Source: CAZRCZ01 sp964598765 (lineage in GTDB: Bacteria; Sumerlaeota; Sumerlaeia; MVZB01; JAJFLK01). From it: a stretch of DNA of 64,000 bases. The DNA lies in contig CAZRCZ010000022.1 of the NCBI GenBank assembly GCA_964598765.1, positions 25,995 to 89,994 of the forward strand, in the 5' to 3' direction. Under the pieces are notes generated by a model. The model was not told where the DNA came from. It searched no databases and was given only the letters and a program-made list of their open reading frames with translations. Every line of letters begins with the position of its first letter. The first letter of the stretch is position 1. Both the position numbers and the translations under genes were made by a program. This document shows, in pieces, positions 58,959 to 64,000 of this stretch.

Positions 58959-61900
58959 CTATTCAAACAGTTCCCAATCGCGCGTCGAATTCGGCGTCGG
59001 GGTAGCCGTGTCCGTCGGGGATGGCGTGGCCGTGTCGGTTGGCGTCGCCGTGGGTGATTGCGTAGCCGAAGGGGTCGCGGATTGCGTGGCTGTGGGTGTC
59101 ACGGTTCCCGTCGGGGTGGGAGTTGGCGTCTGAGTGGCCGATGGTGTCGCGGTGCCCGTAACCGTCATCGTCGCGGTTTGGGTTGAAGTCAAAGTTCCCG
59201 TCCGAGTCGGAGAGGGCGAGGCGGTCGAGGTGGCGGACGCTGTGCCCGTGCGCGTCGGGGAGGCCGTCGCCGATGACGTTGCCGATCCGGTCGCGGTTCG
59301 CGTGGGACTGACGGTTGCCGTGCGGGTGCGCGAAGCCGTCGCGCTGGAAGTCAAGGTTGCCGTGACCGTGCGAGTCGGCGATCCCGTCGCGGAAGCGGAA
59401 GCCGTCAGGGTTGCGGTTCGGGTTGGGGACAAGGTGCCGGTGCGAGTCGGCGAAACCGTGGCCGAACGCGTGGTCGAGGGAGTTCCGGTCCGCGTGGCTG
59501 AGAGCGTCGCGGTCCGCGTGGCCGAGGGCGTGCCTGTGGTCGTGAAAGTGCGCGTGGCCGTTCTCGTCGCCGACGGCGTGGCGGTTCGGGTCGCCGAAGC
59601 CGTTGCGCTTCTTGTTGCCGTCGGCGTCGGGGTCAGGGCGCAAGTAATGGATGAGGAGATGAGCATATCGTCCACGTTGATTGTCGTCGCCCGGTCCGGA
59701 TTCGGATTCGTGTCGAACGCCAGCGAATCGGTCACCCGGATATAAATCACCGACGGCAAAGAAGACGGGAGATTGAATGTCTGCGGCGTGTTGCTGTCCG
59801 CCGTCTTGGTGACCGTCAGCATGTTCGTGAACGTCACATTGTCCGTCGAATAGGCGAAGATGAAATCGTCCTGTCCGCTCGTGTTCGTCGAGTGGAACGC
59901 CTCAACCGAGAAGACATGCAAGTCGGAACCCGGCGTGATCGGAACCGTCCACTTGTGTCGAAGTTGCCAGAACCCGCCGCTATAGACTTCCGTGATCGCC
60001 TCATAGGCATTGTCGCTGGAAAGCGTGTTGGTGTAATCCCCCGTCACCGTCCCAAGCACCGGAAGGTCCGCGTTGGCGCGATTCACAAAACTACCCGGCA
60101 CGCATGGGGTCGGCGTCAAGGTCGCCGTCCGCGTCGCTGAGGCGGTCGCCGTGCGGGTCGGAGTCAACGTCGCGGTGCGGGTGAGAGTCGGCGTTGTGCT
60201 TGCCGTGCGGGTCCGAGAAGGCGTCGCCGTTCTCGTGCGGGACCGTGTCGCGGTGCGGGTTGGCGATTTGCTGGCGGTTCGGGTTGGACTCAGCGTCGCG
60301 GACCGGGTCGGAGTTCGACTTGCCGTGCGCGTCGGCGTGACGGTGGCGGTTCGGGTGGGCGTCGCCGTCGGCGTCGTTCCGCAGGTGATGGACGACGCGA
60401 CGAACATATCGTCCACATTGATCGTCGTCGCCCGGTCCGGATTCGGATTCGTGTCGAACGCCAGCGAATCGGTCACCCGGATATAAATCACCGACGGCAA
60501 AGAAGACGGGAGATTGAATGTCTGCGGCGTGTTGCTGTCCGCCGTCTTGGTGACCGTCAGCATGTTCGTGAACGTCACATTGTCCGTCGAATAGGCGAAG
60601 ATGAAATCGTCCTGTCCGCTCGTGTTCGTCGAGTGGAACGCCTCAACCGAGAAGACATGCAAGTCGGAACCCGGCGTGATCGGAACCGTCCACTTGTGTC
60701 GAAGTTGCCAGAACCCGCCGCTATAGACTTCCGTGATCGCCTCATAGGCATTGTCGCTGGAAAGCGTGTTGGTGTAATCCCCCGTCACCGTCCCAAGCAC
60801 CGGAAGGTCCGCGTTGGCGCGATTCACAAAACTACCCGGCACGCATGGGGTCGGCGTCAAGGTCGCCGTCCGCGTCGCTGAGGCGGTCGCCGTGCGGGTG
60901 GAAGAAGTCGTTGGAGAAGCAGTTGGGCTTCCGGTGGCGGATCGGGTTGCGGTGAGCGTCACAGTGCCCGAAGCAGTTGTGGTCGCCGTCCGTGTCGGAG
61001 ATGACGACGCTGTTCCGGTGGCGGTCAGCGACGACGTCCGAGTCGGAGAAAGCGTGGCTGAACGGGTTGGCGTCAACGTCGAGGACCGGGTTGGAGACTG
61101 CGTGCCCGTGTTGGTGGGCGTCGGGGTTGCAGTGCGCGTAAGCGACGGCGTGGAGCTACGAGTTGCGGAAGGTGTGGCCGTATCGGTCGGCGTGGGAGTC
61201 GGCGTGAGGGTAGGGGTATCGGTCGCGCTCATCGTCGGAGTGGGCGTCGCGGTGTGCGTCGGCGTGGGCGTCGGATCGCAAGTGACCGTCGAGCCTATGA
61301 ACATGTCATCAATGAGAACCGAATCCTCGTTGGCGCTGGAAGAGTTCGTGTCCGCGGCGGAGGAATCCACGACGCGGATGTAAACCACGGAGGGAAGAGA
61401 AGCAGGAAGCGCAAAAGTTTGAGGCGTGTCGTTGTCCGCCGTCTTGGTCAATGTCAGCATGTTCGTATAGGTGATGTCATCGGTCGAGTAACTGAAGATG
61501 AAATCGTCCTGACCGGCGTGGACCGGCGTGTGGTATCCCTCGACGGAGAAAGTATGTCCAACCGACCACTGCGTGATCGGGATGGTCCACTTGTGTTCGA
61601 GTTGCCAATGTCCGCCCGTAAAGGATTCCACGATGATTTCATACGAATTGTCGCTGGCGGTGGTTTGAACAAAGGTGCCCGCCTGCAAAGATTGGGTGAC
61701 GTTAATGTCCGAATCGGCGCGGTCGTTGACAACAATGGGCGCACATGGAGTGGGCGTCGGCGTGGCCGTCCGTGTCGGCGAGGCCGTGGCCGTTCGCGTG
61801 GGTGTTGAGGTCGCCGTGACGGTCGGCGTCGCGCCGCCGCTTGTTGCCGTTCCGCTCAATGCAATGTTGATGGTCCCTTGATCGCAATCATCGGTCAGAA

Positions 61901-64000
61901 TCGTCAGGGCCGCGGATTTTGCCCCCGGGGACGAGGGGTCAAAATACACGTCCACGTCGAGCGCGCCCGCCGGAACCAACGGATTCATGGAAGGATTATT
62001 GGAAATATGGAAGTCCGCCGCATCAGTCCCGGTGATCACCAATTCCGCGCCGACGAAATGAAGGTCGGCGGTTCCGATGTTGGAAATCGTTTCGGTCTGG
62101 GGCAAGGTGGCGCCGGAATCAACGGGCTGAGATCCAAAATTGATGGGACCGGCGTTCGAAACGTTGATGTTCGGTTGCGCGACGCCCGGATGCGAGGACG
62201 GGTCGTCCGGATTCGTGCAATTGTCTATTTCCGTTTGATCGCCGTAACCGTCCAAGTCGCGGTCAATGCCGATCCGCGTGCCGCTTCCGCGCGGCACCAG
62301 CGTATAGGTTTGCTCGTTTCCCGCGCCGACGGACAACGCGCGCAAGGCGGTCGGGGTGATTTCCGATTCGCTGTCGCGGTCGGATTTGAAGTTGCCCGTC
62401 GCGCGATCATAAGACCAACCACGCGGAATAAACGGGCCGCTGGCGGGTTCCTGCTGTCGCCCTTTCACGACGAGATCAGCCCCCCGATTGGTGAGAGTCC
62501 CCGCTTTGGCCGCTTCGGCAATCATGGCGGTCACGATGGCGTTCGCGGCCGAACTCGCGATCGTCAACTGCTTTCCGACGCCGGCGTGCGTGTCGCGTCC
62601 CTGTTCGCCAAGCGGCTCGAGATCTTGAGCCAGCGTGTTGATGTTGATGAAGCCCGTCGTCTTCCCGAGGGGCAAATCCGATCCGGCGAATGAAAGAAGG
62701 AAGGCCACAAGGTCGGCGGTTTGTTGGTCCGTGGTCAAGGCGAAGATCGGCTCATCCACGAAACGGGAAAGCGAATCCACGCTCCCGTCATGAATGAACC
62801 CGAATCCGGCGTGGTTTTGCGTGTGGTCCGGTTGCGCCCCAACGTTGGGCGTCATTTCAAAACCGACCTTCTTGTAAACGTTGCGCAAATGCGGAACCTT
62901 GATCGCGTCCTGCGTTGATCCGTCCAGCGAGGTCAGGAAGAGATGCAATTCGCCATGAGACCCCGGAGGTATCGGGTCGAATCGCGCGTCAATTTCCCCG
63001 GTGCCGAAATTGATGTTGGTCACCGTGGCGGTTCGATTGGCTCCCTCGCCCACCGGCAACGTGTGGCAAGTGACGCAATTGATGGCGTTCTGATCAAAGT
63101 TCCCCGTTCGATAGATGTTTCTGCCGTTGACGGCGTTGCCGTTGGGGAGTTGTGTTCCCGCGGGAAGCGTGAAGCGACCCGAGGCGAAATGTCCCGTAAG
63201 ATCGAGCGAGGTTCGAAGCGTATTGTTGAAGTTCCGATTGGGATTGGGCGGAAAATAAATGGTCGCCAGCAGGTCTTCGAATTCCTGCATTTCCGAATCG
63301 GTGAGCTGGGTGTCGTCCCCCTGTAAACCCATGAACGCGCCGTTGAATTCCTCCAGGCCGAAACGGTCCCCGCGCCAATGGAACGGCTCCTTGCCGACGA
63401 TATCCACCAAGGTCTGCGTCGTCATCGGTCCCTTCATCGGGCTGAAGTTGGCGTCCAACGGAGCGCCCAAAAGATCGCCGATCCCGCCGAGGTTGTTATT
63501 ACCCGCGGTCGTTCGGAAGTCTCCGGCGGGATTCCCTAGATCCCAAGCGATGCGGTCCATTTTCCCGTCAATGTGACACGACCCGCAGGCAATCTGTCCC
63601 AATCCCGAATTTTTGTGGGTATCGTAGAGATGCTTGCGTCCCACCTTGATTGCATCGGGTGAAGGATCGTAAAGAACAATCCGAGCCGATTCAGTCAGCG
63701 TGGAGGTATTGACCACGGAGATGGCCGAGGAAAAACGGTCCAAAATGTAGAGTTGATTGCGCGGCTCGTCGAGCGCAAGTCCGGTCGGACCCGAGGCGAG
63801 GTTGGTCGGAGCCGCATCGGTTCCCGCCGTTCGATTTCCATTGGCGTCAATCACGATCAAGTTGTTCGATCCCATGCCGGTAACGTAAGCCGATGTCCCG
63901 GCGGAGTTCCAAACGATCCCGCGAGGATCGCCGATGGATTTATTGCGCTCGGATTGCGCAATGGTCGAAGTCGAATAATCCAAATGCGGATTCATGTCCA
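58959..64000 (-). CDS. Giant secreted di-haem cytochrome with Thr/Pro-rich repeats and three beta domains (partial, right edge)
   Basis: At least 1,678 residues; its N-terminus lies beyond the window. It has a YVTN-like propeller start (IVIDANGNRTAG), then a di-haem cytochrome-c-peroxidase/MauG-like part with CGSCH (residues 137-141 of the visible part) and CVTCH (DNA about 63062-63079). A choice-of-anchor/HYDIN-type domain follows (INVSNAGPINFGSQPVDSG). The rest is alternating Thr/Pro-rich linkers (TPTRTATPTPT type) and three copies of one ~130-aa beta domain (SFVNRANADLPVLGTVTGDY for the second and third copies). The last ~300 residues are nearly pure Thr/Ala/Ser/Pro/Arg. It is probably a large exported, perhaps O-glycosylated, surface protein. 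Confidence 0.8.
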   Translation of the reverse strand, partial: DMNPHLDYSTSTIAQSERNKSIGDPRGIVWNSAGTSAYVTGMGSNNLIVIDANGNRTAGTDAAPTNLASGPTGLALDEPRNQLYILDRFSSAISVVNTSTLTESARIVLYDPSPDAIKVGRKHLYDTHKNSGLGQIACGSCHIDGKMDRIAWDLGNPAGDFRTTAGNNNLGGIGDLLGAPLDANFSPMKGPMTTQTLVDIVGKEPFHWRGDRFGLEEFNGAFMGLQGDDTQLTDSEMQEFEDLLATIYFPPNPNRNFNNTLRTSLDLTGHFASGRFTLPAGTQLPNGNAVNGRNIYRTGNFDQNAINCVTCHTLPVGEGANRTATVTNINFGTGEIDARFDPIPPGSHGELHLFLTSLDGSTQDAIKVPHLRNVYKKVGFEMTPNVGAQPDHTQNHAGFGFIHDGSVDSLSRFVDEPIFALTTDQQTADLVAFLLSFAGSDLPLGKTTGFININTLAQDLEPLGEQGRDTHAGVGKQLTIASSAANAIVTAMIAEAAKAGTLTNRGADLVVKGRQQEPASGPFIPRGWSYDRATGNFKSDRDSESEITPTALRALSVGAGNEQTYTLVPRGSGTRIGIDRDLDGYGDQTEIDNCTNPDDPSSHPGVAQPNINVSNAGPINFGSQPVDSGATLPQTETISNIGTADLHFVGAELVITGTDAADFHISNNPSMNPLVPAGALDVDVYFDPSSPGAKSAALTILTDDCDQGTINIALSGTATSGGATPTVTATSTPTRTATASPTRTATPTPTPCAPIVVNDRADSDINVTQSLQAGTFVQTTASDNSYEIIVESFTGGHWQLEHKWTIPITQWSVGHTFSVEGYHTPVHAGQDDFIFSYSTDDITYTNMLTLTKTADNDTPQTFALPASLPSVVYIRVVDSSAADTNSSSANEDSVLIDDMFIGSTVTCDPTPTPTHTATPTPTMSATDTPTLTPTPTPTDTATPSATRSSTPSLTRTATPTPTNTGTQSPTRSSTLTPTRSATLSPTRTSSLTATGTASSSPTRTATTTASGTVTLTATRSATGSPTASPTTSSTRTATASATRTATLTPTPCVPGSFVNRANADLPVLGTVTGDYTNTLSSDNAYEAITEVYSGGFWQLRHKWTVPITPGSDLHVFSVEAFHSTNTSGQDDFIFAYSTDNVTFTNMLTVTKTADSNTPQTFNLPSSLPSVIYIRVTDSLAFDTNPNPDRATTINVDDMFVASSITCGTTPTATPTRTATVTPTRTASRTPTRSATLSPTRTASKSPTRTATRSRTRTATPSRTRTASTTPTLTRTATLTPTRTATASATRTATLTPTPCVPGSFVNRANADLPVLGTVTGDYTNTLSSDNAYEAITEVYSGGFWQLRHKWTVPITPGSDLHVFSVEAFHSTNTSGQDDFIFAYSTDNVTFTNMLTVTKTADSNTPQTFNLPSSLPSVIYIRVTDSLAFDTNPNPDRATTINVDDMLISSSITCALTPTPTATRSATASATRTATPSATRTATRTFTTTGTPSATRTATLSATRTGTPSTTRSATVSPTRTGTLSPTRTATLTASASATGSPTRTVTATLTSSATASRTRTATVSPTRTATGSATSSATASPTRTGTASATSTASPSPTRTGTLTSTQTATMTVTGTATPSATQTPTPTPTGTVTPTATQSATPSATQSPTATPTDTATPSPTDTATPTPNSTRDWELFE
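59683..60899 (-). repeat. 476-bp perfect direct repeat inside the giant gene
   Basis: Bases 59683-60158 and 60424-60899 appear identical over 476 positions, compared line by line (period 741). They encode two copies of the same beta domain plus part of the following Thr/Pro-rich stretch. The first difference outside is T/C at 59682/60423 and C/G at 60159/60900. The third domain copy (about 61300-61740) is diverged. Confidence 0.92.

Noticed and set aside
59000..61300. CRISPR-like periodicity in the Thr/Pro-rich region
   Set aside because: The periodic units are low-complexity coding repeats of variable length, with no fixed spacers or leader, and no cas genes lie nearby.
59134..61383. Several Val/Arg-rich plus-strand ORFs in the giant gene region
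   Set aside because: They are antisense readings of the Thr/Pro-rich repeats (Val/Arg patterns are the complement), not genes.

Overview
The window is 64 kb of bacterial chromosome, moderately GC-rich (roughly 55-60 % by eye), densely coding, and without plasmid, phage or CRISPR hallmarks. No rRNA is present, so taxonomy is uncertain. The gene mix points to a free-living, Gram-negative, probably uncultured lineage near the Planctomycetes/Verrucomicrobia/Sumerlaeota-like groups. It includes PQQ-type beta-propeller proteins, a cytochrome with a YHS-like domain, a lipase-maturation-factor homologue, lipoproteins with Lnt, RlpA, and an archaeal/eukaryotic-type ProS. The many short palindromic intergenic repeats fit this too, but the placement is inference.

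Layout. 0.3-4.4 kb: a secreted PQQ-like propeller, a sialidase-type propeller and a dimethylformamidase-like protein. 4.4-12 kb: a HisN-type phosphatase diverges from a tight operon of iron-containing alcohol dehydrogenase, aldehyde dehydrogenase and a glutamine-synthetase-like ligase. After a hairpin gap come a phosphotransferase-type kinase and an enolase paralogue with altered catalytic residues. 12-18 kb: DinB-like protein, two tandem membrane or secreted phosphodiesterases, a 63-aa protein and an Oxa1/EMC3-like membrane protein. 18-20.7 kb: repeat-rich DNA, a small antitoxin-like protein, a membrane protein, a CPXCG protein and tRNA-Leu(UAA). 21-26.6 kb (minus strand): peroxiredoxin, acetylxylan-esterase-like hydrolase, RlpA, quinoprotein dehydrogenase and c-type cytochrome. 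27-36 kb: SDR, trmD plus an RNA methyltransferase, DUF4912, sppA, argJ, a small membrane protein and lnt. 36-44 kb: dinD, dxs-thiL-glycosyltransferase, uvrC. 44-50 kb: DUF2304 plus GT2 diverging from a giant GT-C protein with three repeats of one domain, then proS. 50-56 kb: MNT-HEPN pair, argS, slipin and tyrosine recombinase. 56-64 kb: LRR lipoprotein, LMF family protein, and a huge di-haem cytochrome/Thr-Pro-rich surface protein that runs off the right edge.

How they work together. The ADH-ALDH-GS trio matches the logic of a gamma-glutamyl amino-alcohol (ethanolamine-like) route. The quinoprotein dehydrogenase and the neighbouring cytochrome look like an electron-transfer pair. Dxs needs the thiamine diphosphate that ThiL makes. 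Lnt serves the several lipoproteins seen here. The phosphodiesterase/Oxa1-like cluster and the kinase/enolase-like pair have no obvious textbook function and are the best candidates for undescribed systems. A second theme is the repeats: at least five families of short dispersed palindromic repeats fill the gaps and in places supply the ends of genes.
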